This document shows, in pieces, positions 34,748-50,100 of a DNA stretch of 64,000 nt. Source of the DNA: Volvox africanus (Eukaryota > Chlorophyta > Chlorophyceae > Chlamydomonadales > Volvocaceae); contig BSDZ01000008.1 in assembly GCA_030268105.1 (NCBI GenBank), forward strand, positions 496,001 to 560,000, given 5' to 3'. The translations under genes and the position numbers were made by a program. The notes under the pieces were generated by a model. The model saw only the letters and a list, made by a program, of their open reading frames with translations. It was not told where the DNA came from and did not search any database. How positions within the stretch are numbered: position 1 is the stretch's first letter; each line of letters starts with the position of its first letter.

Positions 34748-37700
34748 CGGCGGCGGAGGACCTCACCGTGGACGAGATGGATATCATCGCCCGTACCATC
34801 CCGAACGGAAAGGTGCGACCCCAGACCAGAACACTGCATGCTTTTCCATGTCTGCGTCGATCTGTTGCTCGGATGGTACCGCGCAGCTATATCAATGAGG
34901 TTAACCTCATCATTAAAATGAAATATAAACCCTAACCATGTTAACATGGTAGGGTAACGTTAGGGTAACGTCTTGGACCATGACCTGTCTGGGTAGGCAG
35001 CCAATCGCAAGGACAACACTTAACGGCTCATTGGAATTTGTAGATCTTTAGGGTTAAGCAGTAGCACCTGGCAGCAGCATCAACATATTAACGTCATGCT
35101 CCTGGTGCAGACGATCTATCCGCAAAGTACTGGTGCCGTTCCGGGACACGCGGGCACAATAATTTCCGTTCCCTCATACGACGTGGACGACGTCATATCA
35201 TTCTTTCTTTCGTTTGGGTCTCCCGGACTCCGCCAGCAGGAGCACTCCCCAATCAACACAAACACAACAACATGCGATGATGACGTGAAGGCCAGAAGCA
35301 GGCGTTTGTCAAAGCGGAAGAAAAAGCGGTGCTAATGTCCGTGAAGCCCTGGGGATCGTCGCCTTTTTGGCAGAGCGGGACGGCGAGTGCTGCAGCGGGA
35401 GCCTGGGCAGCCTTCAGGATTGTGCTGTGGTAGCGGCAGCAGTAACAGTAGCCGCGGTAGTAGCGGCGGCAGTAGCAGCAACAGCACAATTAGCCGATAG
35501 TATTAATAATTGCGTAACCGACAGTATCCACGAGTTCCTTTTTAAGCACATGCCAACGCCGGATCTGTACTACGGTACTACGGTACTAAACGATAGTGAC
35601 ATTGGGAAGAAATGCGTTAAGAGCTCCGACCGATGACCCGAGCGGTGTCCAGGAGTCGACAAGCACAAGGGGGGTGAGGTGCCCATGAGGTGGCAGCGGG
35701 GTTATGTCAGGATGTGGTCCGCGTCGGTTGCTGACAGCGTTTCGGCGGCAAGAGCTCTGCACTCTTGCCTTGGCTGATAACTTACACGCGCGGGCACTCA
35801 CCATCAACAGTGAGAGTCCATAAGGTACGGACGCAGAGTGGCTTAACTGTCGCTTTCAGATGTCCATGCGAGCAGGGTTCTTGGAGTTATATACACCTGT
35901 GTTGACCTCTAATATGCTTGTTTTTTATACGCCATATACCACGCCATGACCGAGGTATGGAGTATGGTACAACACCGGCATGACGGGCTCGGATTCCTTC
36001 GTTGGACGGATTTATGCATTCGTTAGACATAAGAAGTCCGACCCTTCGAGGACGGCAGGCTAGGCGCCGGACGAAGAAGAGGTTGGGGAAACCCCGTGTT
36101 TAGTTTTTTCTCTAGAGAAACACCGCATAACAGCGATCATATAGCTGCAAAGGCGCTGGGCAGGGGTGTTGTGAACTGCGTATATATGTGGGGGAGGATG
36201 GGAGAGGGGGTAGCTATATCCGTGGCCACCACCTGGCGACCTCAACCTTACCCAGTACCCCTGCATCTTCATCCGTCGACCCTTGTTGACTTCTCTGAAA
36301 TCAGTGATTTTCCCGGGTTCAGCATCCACCGCCAGCATCCAGTGGAATCTGCCGGATCATCGGCGCCCTCAACTCCACTCCTGATCGGCGCGTACATCAC
36401 TATAATGGAATCTTTCCTTACGTCCATCAACATAGGGGGCACATCCACCCTCAACCAGCAGAGGGAATTTATTACCCCGCCTTCCAAGTCGGGAGTGATC
36501 CTGGACCTTGTAGGGTTTCAGGACCAGGGACACAGTATCGCGTGCCTTAACAGTTATTTGGATACATATGTACATGCAATTCACGTATATGCACATATCC
36601 ATGTATTTGCGAGTCGTGCATGAACCGTATCTGCAAATCATGTATGAATGTGAAGGTGCGGAAATGTGTGAATCCTTCTATGGGAGGCCCGGGAGGCATA
36701 GACACCGAGAAGCCTGCTTTTTGCATAGAAAGTTGGATTTTGCTCACAGACCCGACGTGTCTCCACCACTACGACAACGAGGTTGCATTGTATGAGGCCT
36801 TTACATCTCATAAGCCCACTGATATGATCAGCTATGATCTTGTGAGTAACAGCAGACCACTCAGACCCTGCAACATCACAAACATTGCTATCGAAAGGTA
36901 ATACGGAAGCACTGCTTATGCGCTGTACCAAACGTATTTTGCCTGCCTGTAAATCAGTGGGAGAACAGGGACACCGTTCAGATTGCGCCATAGCTGAACC
37001 CCAAAAGCTTGTGAGGCTCTTCTCCATTCAACCACAATGGCTCGTGAGCGTCTCAAGACCGGGCGAACAGCTGGGCCGGCCATTCATTCAGCCACCTGAG
37101 AAGGAGAAGACAAAGGTAAATCATCGCACACCTCACATGATCCTCCTATACCGATATGTACAACTACACGTACAAATATACACACACACATACAGAGTCC
37201 AGTCGGTGGCCTCGGTCGCAACGTTACAGGCACCGGGCATATTTCCCCTCTCTGCTTTGAATCTCATGCATCTTGGGCCGGGCCCCCGTCAGTGTAAGAA
37301 GTGTGCTCTCTCCCGCCCCCAGCTGGACAAGAGGATATTTGGAGAGGTGCGTCGTGAAATTCGGACAGCGCGCCACAGACAGCCTCACATTCCACACGAC
37401 TATGCAACTCCCACACAATTACACACTAAACAACAAACTCATATTCCCGTACGCTTTATTATTTGCATATTTACTTTCTGTCTGTTTATTCCCACTCCTT
37501 ACTACAAGACACACCCCTACCTAATCACACCTCCAAAACGGCCCCGCGTTCCCTCCTTATCACACAAGAAGAAAACACGACATGGCCAATCAAAGCAAAT
37601 CTAAGCCCACTCCACAAACCAGCCAGCGACAAACGCTTCCGGCTCCTACGCGATTCTCAAGCTTCTACTTCACATCAAAATGATGGTTCTCACGTTCATG

Positions 37701-38139
37701 TTATCGTATTATGTACGAATACACCTAATACACGAATACGCGAATACACCTAATACACCTCTATGCGGCTCGGATCTGTCAACCTGCATCATTGGAATTA
37801 GGTAGCCCCTTGCCACCGCCAGCGAGATTAAGATCCAGATCGTGATTGAGACCAGCTTCCAATAGCGCGGTCAACGTCAACGGCCTTACATCAAGTCACC
37901 AACGACAAACTAACCACGATAGAGCACATACATACACTGTCAGACTTGCGAGCCATCTTCCTCCCAAGAAATAAACACGATTTCGCGCCCTATCCTATCC
38001 AACCGCAACGTTCAAACCGTCTGATGATGCCTCGCATTTCTTGTCGTAATGGATCAAACCGTGACTCCTGTGTCATAGTTTTGTACGTTGTCAGATAGTT
38101 GCCCCAGCGCGTCGCACTACTCAGAAACATAATCCAAGG
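34748..38139 (+). other. Protein-like open stretches, function unknown
   Basis: A short stretch at 34744-34803 (MTAAEDLTVDEMDIIARTIP, ending at a GT donor) could be one more exon. At about 36270-36560 the plus strand reads like a real protein (IGAYITIMESFLTSINIGGT, then REFITPPSKSGVILDLVGF). At 36700-36890 (FCIESWILLTDPTCLHHYDN) and 36960-37114 (LVSVSRPGEQLGRPFIQPPE, then AAAG|GTAAAT) more exon-like pieces follow. I cannot assign a family or chain them into one model. They could belong to one plus-strand gene or be remains of one. The rest shows nothing. Confidence 0.35.
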
Positions 38140-41100
38140 TTATAGCTCCAATGTGAGGTGGTTGGCCAGGTGGCGTAGCTCCGGTTGCTCGTGAACCCAG
38201 TGGCCAAAGCTGGTGCGCTTCTCACCGCCTTGCTCGAGATAGCACCTGGACCGTTTGTCAGTTTGGGGATGGGTAGGGGTCACGGCGCCACCGCAGCAGC
38301 GGACGCAACATGGTGCCAGACATGCAAATGTGTGACAGGTAACAATTGCTGTGCCATTGTACGGTTTTGACTATTTTGAACCGTGCTCTGTTATATGACA
38401 GGCAACGCGATGCCATTCCTCCAGTATATAACATATGATTTATATTGCTTATTCTAATGTTTTTGTTATCTGCATTATTCTTGTAATTAATAGTATTAGT
38501 ATTTAAAAAGGCCCCGTTCAGACTTTGCACTCGCCGCGCCATCCTCTACTACTCACCTGTACGTGATGAGCAGGAAGTAACGCTTCAGATAGTGCAACCC
38601 CAATTGGCGAGCTGCGAACTGAGGGCCCAGCGGCGCCGCCACTGCCGCGACAGCGCCGCCACTGCTGGAAGTGCGGCTGGTTCCTCCGATAGGGGTGTTG
38701 GCTGTTGGAGCGGCTGGGGCCTTGGCCTGGGCCTTGCAGTTATGGATATCTAGAAGCAGATCTCCCACCTGGTGAAAGAGAGAAAAAGATTGATATTGAT
38801 CCGAAAAGAACTTTTAAGGGAGAACTAATCAAACTAGAGAAGACCAGCTAAAAAGGTGTGGGGAAACGGGTAAAGAAGGCAGGGTTTCTCACTTAGTCGA
38901 GAGTGAAGGGACGGAGGTCGGGGCAGAAAGGCAACGGAACAGCTTAGCTTGTGGAAATATGGGCTGGCACATGTCCCGCCGCGCCCCCGGGCGGGAAGCC
39001 GCACCTTTTCCCCGACAGCTGCAATCGCCGCATCCACCGCCAGCTTGGCCTCAAACCCTCCCTGCATTAACCGACACAACGACATGATCCCTCTGTACTC
39101 CCCTGCCGCTCCGTCCAATGACATCATTCCAGAGGAGCGCGACACGAGGGATGAGGCTCCGAAACTGGGCCCTTGTTGTTGCTGCTGCTGCTGCTGTGCC
39201 CGGGAGAGGTAGGTGCCCAGGAGTGCCGCCACGAAGCGAGCAGACGACCCGGTGGGGGTGCGGGAAAGGATCAGATGGAGGACGTTGCTCTCCGGGTCGG
39301 CTTCCCGGGCCGCAGCGCTGACGTCGGTGAGCTGGAGATGGAGGGCGTTGACGTCGGCGGCCTCGGGAGTGCGTTCCCGCGACAGCGGGATGCGGCGGTA
39401 GCTGATGCGGAAGCCACTGTCGGCGAGTTGCTGCATCAGCTGTGGGACGAGAGCGCAAATGCAACGCGAATAGAACCGGGTGAAGACGCCAACGCGGTGT
39501 CAAAATAGCACAACAGAACAGACGGGGTCGGGACAGAGCGGCAGACCGGAGGGCATGAGATCGTCAGGGCGCGTGAGATTAGAGGGTTTCCTGTGATTAG
39601 GGACAATTAAGAAGCATGGGGCATGGAGCAAAAGGAGGTGGCGAGAGGAAGGCGGAGGAGGAGGAAAGCTTGAGACAGTTTGGCAGCGTAGTTAAGAGAA
39701 GCATGCATGGATATATTGCGGACTTATTTCATTTATACTACATATTTATATATGTCAATGACATAAAAGATAGCCATCACTTGGGTGAAAAACCATTTAA
39801 CTAGTTCGTGCAAGTATGGACTCCTAGATAAGGAGCTCTTAAAAACATGGCGCGCACTTTATTGCAGGCTTTGCAGTGCAAACCGCACCTCCAGTGGCGT
39901 CAGGAGGGAGGTGGCGGAATCGGTGTCCACAATCTCCCAGAAGGGAGCTACACTGCTGCCAGGATACAGGTCAACTAAGTAGGTGACGTCGTCGGGCTTG
40001 AAACCAGCGGCGCCGCTGCCACCCGGGATAGCTGGCGGGCCCTGCGGTGATGGCGAAGCCGCCGCCGCCTCCGAGCCCCGATTTTCCCCAGAAGTGGCGG
40101 ACGCTAAGTTGTTGGATGGAGGAGTGCCTGGGGCCGTATCACGATGGCAAGAGATAATGTGAGAGATAATAAGCGCTACTACTCCACAGGTGGGGTGGCG
40201 CGGACATCGACCCCAATGCCGGTGGACACGGTGCTTACGGCGACTGTGCCACGAAGATACATGTGTGTATTGCAATGCTGTACCGAGTATGTGCCCCCCG
40301 CTGGTTTCGGACCTTCGTATCGCTTCTTGGGTCCCTCGTTACAATTGGCCCCCTCGGTACTCATGGTACCTGGCTCAGCGACAACCACATTATAGAGCTG
40401 TATTTGTCATCTGTACGCATGTGTGTTTCGCTGTTTTTTATTTGCGTTTTGTTTTGAAGAACAATTAGGGCAGCTCGGAATATGCCAAGATGTACGGATT
40501 GAGGCGAATACCGACAATGGGGCATCCTAATCAAACTTACCGTTGGCACTGACCCGGGCACTGGCCCGGCCGGGTGTCGTTAGGAACTGACGTGAGGCCG
40601 TTGCGGCTGTAGACCGCTGCACGGGCGCTAACTCCCTGTGCAGGAGGACGCGATTGCCCCACAGCGCAGCTTCGTCCGTGACGTCCTCCTTCAGCAACTG
40701 CTCTAACTCCTGCGATATGAAAAGACGAAAGGACGAAGGCGGAAAAACAACAAACAGGAACAAGTGCGAAACAGCGCGAACAATTAAAAAAGGGAGCCTT
40801 CCTATATGCTTTACTTAAAACTTTTAACTTTAAAACCTTATGCCGATTATTAAAGAAATGTAAATAAAATTTAAACAAACAAAAAAGAGAGAAATATGGA
40901 AATAAAGAAGCGAGGAGTTGTTTGCGGGCTACAGTTACAATCCTTAAGACCAAATTGCCGTACCCTCCAAACCCCGTGCAAAACGACAACCCTACTCCGC
41001 TTCCCTACCTGGAGTTGTGCCGCATGGATTCCGGCGTGATGCATGGCAGCAGCCGGCATCTCCAGCTCGCGGCGCATGTACGGCGTCCCGTTGACGTACA

Positions 41101-44100
41101 CCACAAGCTCCTCACGCACGTCGGATATGATCACGTGGGCCTTACCGCCATCCGGTGCTGCGCCCAGCCGCCGCAGCAGTGACGCAAGCTCTGACCAGGG
41201 TACGTTGCCTGAACACCAAAAAACAGGTGGTGGCGCGTACATGTCCGTTTGTGTGAGAGCCTTTTGTGTCTTGGCTTGCGAGAGGCAGTGGCCCTGGTAA
41301 AGGTGGCTGGTACAAGCTGCAGGGGTGGGGAATCGGGGTCCGACTCTGCCCGTGGGACCTATTCACCCAACTAGCTGACTCTTCAGATTCGCGGGTACAC
41401 CGACCCATGGGCCCACGGTCCCACATACGAACTGACCCCTGGGCTCAATGACGCACGGGTGAACTGACCCAGGGGTATCCCCAACCAAATACATATACCG
41501 TGGGACACTACCGACTAGTGTGGTTCCACAAATCTAGGACATCGTACCATCGTAACAACTCATCATCCTACCCATCCATCGGTCTTCTAGCTCATGGGTT
41601 CACCGACCCATGGGTCTCCTGGCCCAAGAATTCACTGACCCATGGGTTCATCACCGACTGCATTACCCTATTGATCCATGGATCTACTGATTCAAGAGCT
41701 CACTGACCTATGGGACCATCATCCTATACAGATGCGCACGTACCAACACTGTACACCGGGAAAGGTCCCGCCTGCACGTGGTCCGGGATAACGTCATCCC
41801 CTTCCACCGAGGCGCTTGGGAGGAGGTACGACTTTAAGATGGTGCGCTTGGTCAGTGTGCGGCCCTTGCGGCGGTTGAGGACAGCGCGCTGGTCGGAACC
41901 TGCATCACCATCACCTTCACCCACGCCCTGCATCAGAAACACGTGCCGAGCGCCGCGAGGAGGAAGGACGGATCGTTTTGTGGGGTCTTTCGCGCGCGCA
42001 TCTAGAGAGTTCAAACATACAGAAAGTGCAGTACGAAAAGTGTGTGTGGACCATGCAGTACCAAGAGTAGGTGTGAATATTCTCCCCCCTCCCCACCCCT
42101 CCCCCCACACTCTCCTGCCCTGGGTTTTCCCGTATGGATCCCAGGTCCGTTATGCACTCCTTTACGCCGCCGTCGCCTACCATCGGGGTTTGGGAACTCC
42201 AACGCCCGCCCTCCCACCCGCCCTTCGTCAGCCCGTCACGGTCCTCTACGGTCCTCTTGCTTGGCTGTTCACCGTTATCTCCACCTTTCAAACTGCCGTA
42301 CCTTATACAAGGTGGGCAGTTTGGCCACCGGCACTGGTTCCAGAGCAGCTCCAGGGTTTTCGTGGATGGAGGCAAAGGCGGCCTGTGTGTGTGTGTGTGT
42401 GCCGTACCCAGTACGCACAGGAGGTTCCAGGCGCCGGGAGAGAGAACTGAGTTACTGCGTTTTGCTTGCAAATATGTCTGACAAACCACCCGCTTGATTG
42501 TTTGCCGATGGAAGGAGGGGAAGAATAGTATGTGTGTGTGTGTTTGTGTGTATGCTGTGCACGTCGCACACGTTGAACACGTCGTACCTTTAGGTCTGGC
42601 CTGCTGGCCAGCCACTCCGAGTACGTGCAGGTCTCCGGCCCTACGTGCTCAAGGTAGAAGGCGAAGGCAATGAGTTGGCAGTATCGCTCAAGGTACGCCG
42701 AGCCACGCTTGAAGGCGGCGTGGCGCTGCTGCATCTCGGGACGGATGTACTTGTACGAACTCCGCGGCTTGCGGTACCTAGGCAAATGTTATACATTTTG
42801 GGGTTTTACAAAACGAATAATGTGGCGCACTAAGTTCTAAATACAGCGCAAAAAGCCAAATAAAATAAGTAGTAATATCAGGAAATGGTTGCGGCTCATA
42901 TGGGAAAACCTCTTACTAATTGTGATTATGATGATGATGATGATGATTGTGATGATGATTGTGACTGATGATGATGATGATAATTGTGATGATTATCATC
43001 ATCATCATTATTATATCATTATCATTATTATTAAGAAAAGTATATATGAAGCGTTGCAGCGGCTAAATATTGCGTCCAAAATTCAAAGGCAATTTAAAGC
43101 TGTCGGGGAGGTTGGATCGCCCGTATACCTCACTTCATAATGGCCACTCGCAGGTTGATGACGTCATCGGCCGCATCTATAATTTCATCAACCATCTTCT
43201 TTGCGGCATCTCCCTCCTGTTCGGGCAGGAGTCCCGGGCCGGGCGGGCGGGCGGCGTGGGGGTTAGGAAAACACAATCACAGTGCAAATCTCCCACCACG
43301 GAACCCTTACCGCGTCATCCCAGCGCTTTCATGTATATGAATATGTGAGTGAGCGCCCAGTTAGCGTTCAGTTTATTAGACAAAAAAGAGCGCCGCATTC
43401 ACCCTCTCGGTATTAATTCTTTCTTCCTTCTCATTTTCTTATACATATATCGCTCATCTCAACAAATAGTTAAATCGGTGAGAGGATGTTGAATTGATGT
43501 GGTCAAGGATGGTGTAGACGGATACCCTTTACACCCTAAGACCCCTCCCCGCCTGGAGCCCCTATTACCCCCCCCTTCCTCCTTGACAGCCACCCTCACC
43601 TCCAGCAACCGTGCCACCTTCCGAACGCCCACATAGCCACCTCCCGCCAGGGAGCGGTTCAGCTCCAATTCCTCGGGATCCAGTTCCCAAATCTGGGAGG
43701 GAGGGCAATGAGAGGGGTGGTTACTTAGGGTCACAGATCACGAGAACAGATAGCATCATCCGCTGCTTTGCAAGCACTTACCCAACCCTGTTTAGTTCGT
43801 TCGCGATCCCCAGTCTACGCAAGAGAACTACCTAACCAACATCCAACGATCTCACCTTGGGAATTCTCTCATCCTCGTCGTCCCGATGCTCTCCGTCCAC
43901 GTCGTCTTCTGCGTCCGTACGAGGACTCACACCCTGTGACGTCCGGGTGGAGTTAAGGGGGACAAGGGATGTGAGAGAGGGGCAGCGAGGCGGGGAAAGG
44001 GAGATGGGGAGGGAGGGAGGCGGAAATCACTTTAAGAAACGCAACCCAATGGAGATCATGTATCAAGGGTACGATGTCTACGGGAAGAGGGGACGGGGGC

Positions 44101-47100
44101 AATACGTAGTTGACGACATGAACGTATGCCAATTCACAACTAGCATCACACAAGCTGTCCAAATGAACCACATGAAAAGCATTGAGGGGAGGGAACCGCA
44201 AACTTCAAAATCAAGATGTGCCGAGACAAGCCGCTTTCTCTCTATCTCTTTCTCCCTTTCCTTGCTCTCCCCGCACATCATCCCCGTCTCGTCCCAGTAT
44301 TAACCGTACACTCCAAACCGCTAACCGACAGGCTAACCCGTACCTCCAGTAGCAGGCGCCTTAGGGTGGCGTCATCTATTCCGTCCATCGCTGCACTCGC
44401 GGACCTGAGAGAGCTCATGCCCAGGCAGGAAGTGGGCAGGAATGTCAGGGGTTATAGAGGCCGGGTTATAGGGGTTAGGGGTTCTAGGGGTTCTAGGGGT
44501 CCTAGGGGTTCTAGGGGTTAGGGTTGGGATTAGAGCTTAGGTTTTGGGGATAAGGTTAGGGGCAAAGGAAGCCCCGACGCGAAGAAATGGGCCGTCAACA
44601 GAAGCAGATGGCGGGAGTGATGACCCCACGTGACATTTCCTGCGGAGCTAAGCGGTTGTATAGTTTGGGGGCTGCAGTTTCGCAGTACATCAATCCGTTG
44701 TTCAAGTACGGCGGAAGCAACAAAGCAGGGGGGTTTGTTCTTCTCCTCGTGATAGCATTATCCACTGAGCCTTTACATCCGTCTGTCTGTCTGTTTGCAT
44801 GTCTGTCTCCCCACCCACTTATACATCAATTTGTATATTATACCTTTCTGCCACGCTCGAAAGTGAGCCCGTGGAGTACAGGTGCACAAGGCCCGCGATG
44901 ACCATGCCGGTAGTCGTACGACCGATACCCAACTGACAGTTGAAGATTACAGGATTCTCCAGACCCCAGTCCAGGATGGAGCCCAGGATGAACTCGAAGT
45001 CGTCGCCCTGCCGCAAGACGAACAGACAGAAAGACAGACAAACGGACAATGTCTCATAAGTGTGGGATCAGCAGCAGGCCAGGGGTAGGGTTGCGGACCC
45101 CTGTGGCAGTTGCGAACCCGAAGATGGCCTCCAAATCAGTTGAAAAGGATAAAACATAAAGTATGAACAAGTCAAATAGAGTAAAACTGACCCACCGACG
45201 GTGACGTGCCGTCCGTGACCGGCACTCGGAAATACTTGACTGCAAAACCCTGGCTGGCCAAATTGTCGTACAACTCGGCGCTCGTTTGTACGTCGTCTGG
45301 GCCGCTAATGGTCTCCCACACGTCGTTGAGTTCTCCGAGGTGGCCTGCCTCCTGACTCTCGAACGCCAGCACGATGCGACCGCCAAACTTCTCTGCCTAA
45401 GGAGAACCAGATGCAGAACCAGATCCAGAGTCAGCACCAAAACAAAAACCAGATAAAGGAGATCGAGGCAGAGACAGTTTTATCATCAGTTATGGGGTCC
45501 AAATGCATAAACCTTACACATTGAAATATTGCAATATTTATATCCAAGTTTTATAATGTTTTAGGTAAATCGTTTCCTGGAAAAAACACGCGTTAGGGGG
45601 TAGCGGGTCCCGAGGGGGGAAGACAAATACACGAGCAACCTGGTACTGCTGTAGAAACGCTGCTACAAAGTACAATTACAAACCTCGAAAAAAGGGGAGG
45701 GATGTGATCGGTTGAGTTACGGGGAGGGCGTTAAGGGACGGCATGCCCAGGAGTGCTGGCGCGCATCCAGGTGCGTTGTTCGAAAAAGAACGCAGCGGCC
45801 AATCGCCTCCAGCGGCGGGGTAGGTTGGGGTGAGGAGGGGTAGGGTGGGTTGGGGTAGGGGTGGGGTGGCATGGGGTAGGGTAGGGGTGGGTGTACTGAC
45901 AGCGCACGCCCGGGTAGGATGAGCCCATTGGCCCGTGGGAGTAACGGCAGCTCGTGGAAAAATCATTTCAGCCTGCTCTTGGCCCCGCTGGCCTCCCCTA
46001 ACCCGGCAGCCAAGCCACCCTAACCCACCTCCGCCAAAACGTCCCTCTTGAGTCGCTCCTCCATCTGTGCGATTCGCGCTGCGTCGATACCCGCGTACTC
46101 GGCCATGTTCTTCAGCGGCCGCCGCTGCGGGGCGGAGGGCGGGTGGAGGGGATTAGGCGAAGAAATGAGTCCCGCTGGAATGCTGCTGGTGTGCTGCTGA
46201 AGAGTACGAATAGCACTAGCCGTGATGGTCGGATGATGAGGGGGAATGAATACAGAGTGGGAGGGAGAAAGGGGAGGGGCGGGGAACACGACAAACGAGA
46301 CATGATGCCACTGTAGACGCTGCTATAAAGCACGCCTACGACGGGGAGGAAGACGAATAAACGAGGCGGCAGGGTGTATGTGTGATTCTCATGAATCTCA
46401 ACATACAAGCTTAACTAGTATCAACCTTCTCCACTTTCTCCCCCCCCCACCACCATCACTTCACACGTACGTGCATATATTCTCAAACACACAAAGCCCC
46501 TCATGTATTGATTAGAGCTGCCGGCCCTCTCACACTCCTCACGCTCCTCACCTCCTCGCGCAACACGAAGGGCCGGCCCTTGATGTACACGACGGGTTCC
46601 TCACGCATGTTGATCCAGAGCGCGTGGACCCTCTTCATAGCGGTGGGGGAGGTGCTGCCGCTGACCATCTGAGGGCGGGTGTCGGGGTTTGGGGTTGCGT
46701 AAGGACAATATCCTGATATGCATATGAAATATTCCAACTATTAGGCAAATTGGATAGACCCATGGGACATGACCCACGAACGGCAAACATATACACACAT
46801 AGACACACGCGCGCACACATAGACAGATAGGATGCACACGCACACATACACACACGCGCGCACATACACGGATACACACATACACACATAGATACATACA
46901 CACACAGATACACACGCACACACACATACACACACGCGTGCGCGTGCACGGCGCTGCTGGTGCTGGTCTCACCCTGAGCACCGCCACAATCCCCTCTATG
47001 GTGGGCATGCCGGTTCCGTAGATGGGCATTCCGGGCAGGCCACGGAAGTTGGGGGCGCCCTCAATGGGCTGATTGATCTTGGGCGACTTCATCCCGGGGA

Positions 47101-50100
47101 ATTGGTCCTCCTTCAAAATGGTGAAGGGTCCTAAATAGGACATGAGAGGCCAGGAAAAGCAGGAAAATATGAGGCCTAATTAATTAAAACACACCCTGGG
47201 CTGGGCGTCTGAGGAGGCAGGAGGTATAACAGCAAATATACGAATCAGCAAACATACGTGGAAAATGCGATTTCAGCCGATGGCGGCAGCTAAGATGCTC
47301 CGTATCACAGCGTGGCGGTGCCCTCCTCAGGCCTACCCTCCCCCCTTCCCCCTCAACCGGGGCCCTCCGCGCCTCTCCGCCCGCCCGCCGTCATTACGAG
47401 AGTCAAATTCAACATCGTATTCGTCGTCGTACCCCTCGTCCTCACCAAGTACGGCACCGCTTCGCGCTGCCATGACGTCGCTGCTGGTTGATCCAGGGAG
47501 GGGCGCCTCCGGCCCCACCGCCCCCGGACCTGCTACCAGCTCCGCGGGCACGTGGAGGTCCAGTGCCGCCATTGAGTTCCGTCTCAGCAGCCTCATTAAG
47601 ACACTGAGCAGGGGGAGGGCGAGGGTCAAAGGGCGATGGTAGGGGTGGGAAAAACACCACAGACACGGTCATAGAAAGCTCGAGGCTTTCAGACGGCGGC
47701 GCCGTCCGTGTAGTGTAAAGCAAAGTCTAGCCCTAACCCATACTGGCCCATGTTAGCGTGAACAATGGTAGAGGAAAGGAAGTCCACGATGGGCGAGTTG
47801 CCGAGTAAATAGCAAGTGTAGTGCACGACAAGGTTACAGGACGCCCGTGTACGCATACGTCATCACCATACACGACGTTGACGTACCTGCGCAGTTCAGG
47901 TCGTGACGCCATCCAGTCTGCGAAGGATGCCTGGGTCGGGAGCTCGGGGTTGAAGGAGGGGGAGTACAAGTAGGACGCGAAGGCGATAAGCATGTAGTAC
48001 CGCTCCAAGTACTCCTACAGGGAGGGACCGGGGACGGGGGTATGGGTAGCGAGTGTGTAACTTTGAAAATGAGAGGTATATCCGTACTCTTCGCTGGATA
48101 TCTAAAGATTCTTCAGATCTCGATCTGGTTCTAAACACTGCTCCTCCTGGATCTGAATCTGGATCTGGAGCTCGTCTGGCCGTCTTACGAGCTGTTGAAA
48201 GTTCATGCAACATAAGCCTTCTAATTCCTTGGTTTTTCTGTTGTCCCACCCGGATTTGGATCTGGATTTGGATTTAGAAACGTACCAAGCACACGGCCAT
48301 GAGGGACGCTCTCTGGCGTTCCCGCATCTCCTTCAGAAAGCGGCTGCGGTACGAACCAATGGCCTGAGGGAACCCGGGACGAGGGTGGGGGGACGGGGGA
48401 AAACGTGCGGCCCCTGACGGGTAAGACGAAAAGACACGTACACGCGCGCACACACACGCACACACATACATATGTATATATATACATATGTATACATATG
48501 TATACATATATGTGTGTGTATATATATACACGCACGCATAATATGGACGTATGGACGAATGGGCGAAGCTCAAAGCACTGCAGATGGGTATATGCGATAT
48601 TCATCTTGTTATTTCGTTCTGTTCGAAAGTGGGTTTTCCGATGCGTAACACGGCACACAGCACGGATAGCTTAGTAAAGGGCAGCATGTACGGCACGCAC
48701 CTCTCGTAGGTTTTGCATCTGACTGCACGCGTCGATAGTGGCGTCCAGCACAGCCTTGCCTTCAGTGCCGTTCTCCAAAACCCTGGCGGTTGACAGTTGT
48801 TGGTTGGACAATATGGGATTGCACAAATGATACAATGAAGTGCCACAGAATGGTCAAACAAAGGGTCATCCAAACATTACATTGGATACATCTTTTAAGA
48901 GTGTTAAAACACATACACGATATGCGTTGTACCTCAGCAAGCTCCGTACGACGTCGTACATGCCCCACTTAAGCTTGTCGCGCGTTTGTTCGCCCACTGG
49001 CGGAGTCGCCTCCATCGCCGCAGGGAACCAAGCAGGCACAGACAGCGCCGCCACCTCGCCGCCGTCCACAGCCCCGCTTAGCATGTGCTTAGCTCCGGCG
49101 GGGAAGGCGCCCAATTTACGAAGGTACAGCAGCGTACCGATGATGGTGCCGGTGGTGGTGCGGCCGCGACCCATCTGGCCCAACCACGCGCGCAGACGAA
49201 AACCACACGGGAAGGCGGCCAATTGATATTTGGAGGAGGGAAGAGACTTGGAATCGCGCTTGATTGCGCGGACACGTCTTCATCAGTCGCAAGTGAGCTT
49301 TGCGTTCTTTTCTTCAGTCTTGCGGAATTCGAAGAGCTGGGAACTGTATGCACCCCTCCATGTCTCACCACCGTCATCCCATCCATCACAGACAAAATTT
49401 AAATCTCACCTGGCAGTTGAAGATAAGGGCGGAAGAGCCAAGGTTTGGCCAGAGTCGGGAGATGAGCACGTCGAAATCCGAATCCTGCAGATTATCAAAA
49501 ACAATACCAGAGAAGACATTCTTGCGTTTAATAATATAATCAACAACAGTAAAACAGCAGTATCATTATCGTATTTAGAATATTAATGATGATAATAATG
49601 ATGACGACGATGAACAGACATACGCATGTATAAAACCCTAAGACATATAGCTTTGTGTTAAGAAACTCTGGTCTTAACTTGAAGCAATACAAGGCCTCTG
49701 TCCGTCTATCCGTCTGTCAGCAGGTTTCTGATTCCTTCCCCCGCCCCCTCCCCCGCCCCGGGTGTTTTCCCCAACTGTTTCGATTCGGGAACTAGCCCCC
49801 TCCCCCTTCCAGGCAGATGTGCCCTCTCGCACCCCCTGGCAGCACCTCAAGAGAGCCGATCCCGAAGGAATCCCGCTCCCCTCCCAAACACACACACATA
49901 TACACACATGCTCAGTGACACCAGCGTCGCCACAGCGACTACCCGTCAACACCTCCCCCCCCAGTCACCTTGGGCGCCTTCTCATCAGTGACCGGGATAC
50001 GCATGTAGTCAATGGAATAGCCATCAGCTGCAACAGTCAGTCGACGAGGTCCAGTCAACAATCAAAGGTGACGTCATTCGAAAGTCAACAATGACCTCAG

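Noticed and set aside
44440..44560. Possible interstitial telomere repeats (GGGGTTAGGG)
   Set aside because: The unit is a 10-mer with TTCTAG, not the TTTTAGGG or TTTAGGG of green algae, and it is confined to one intron.
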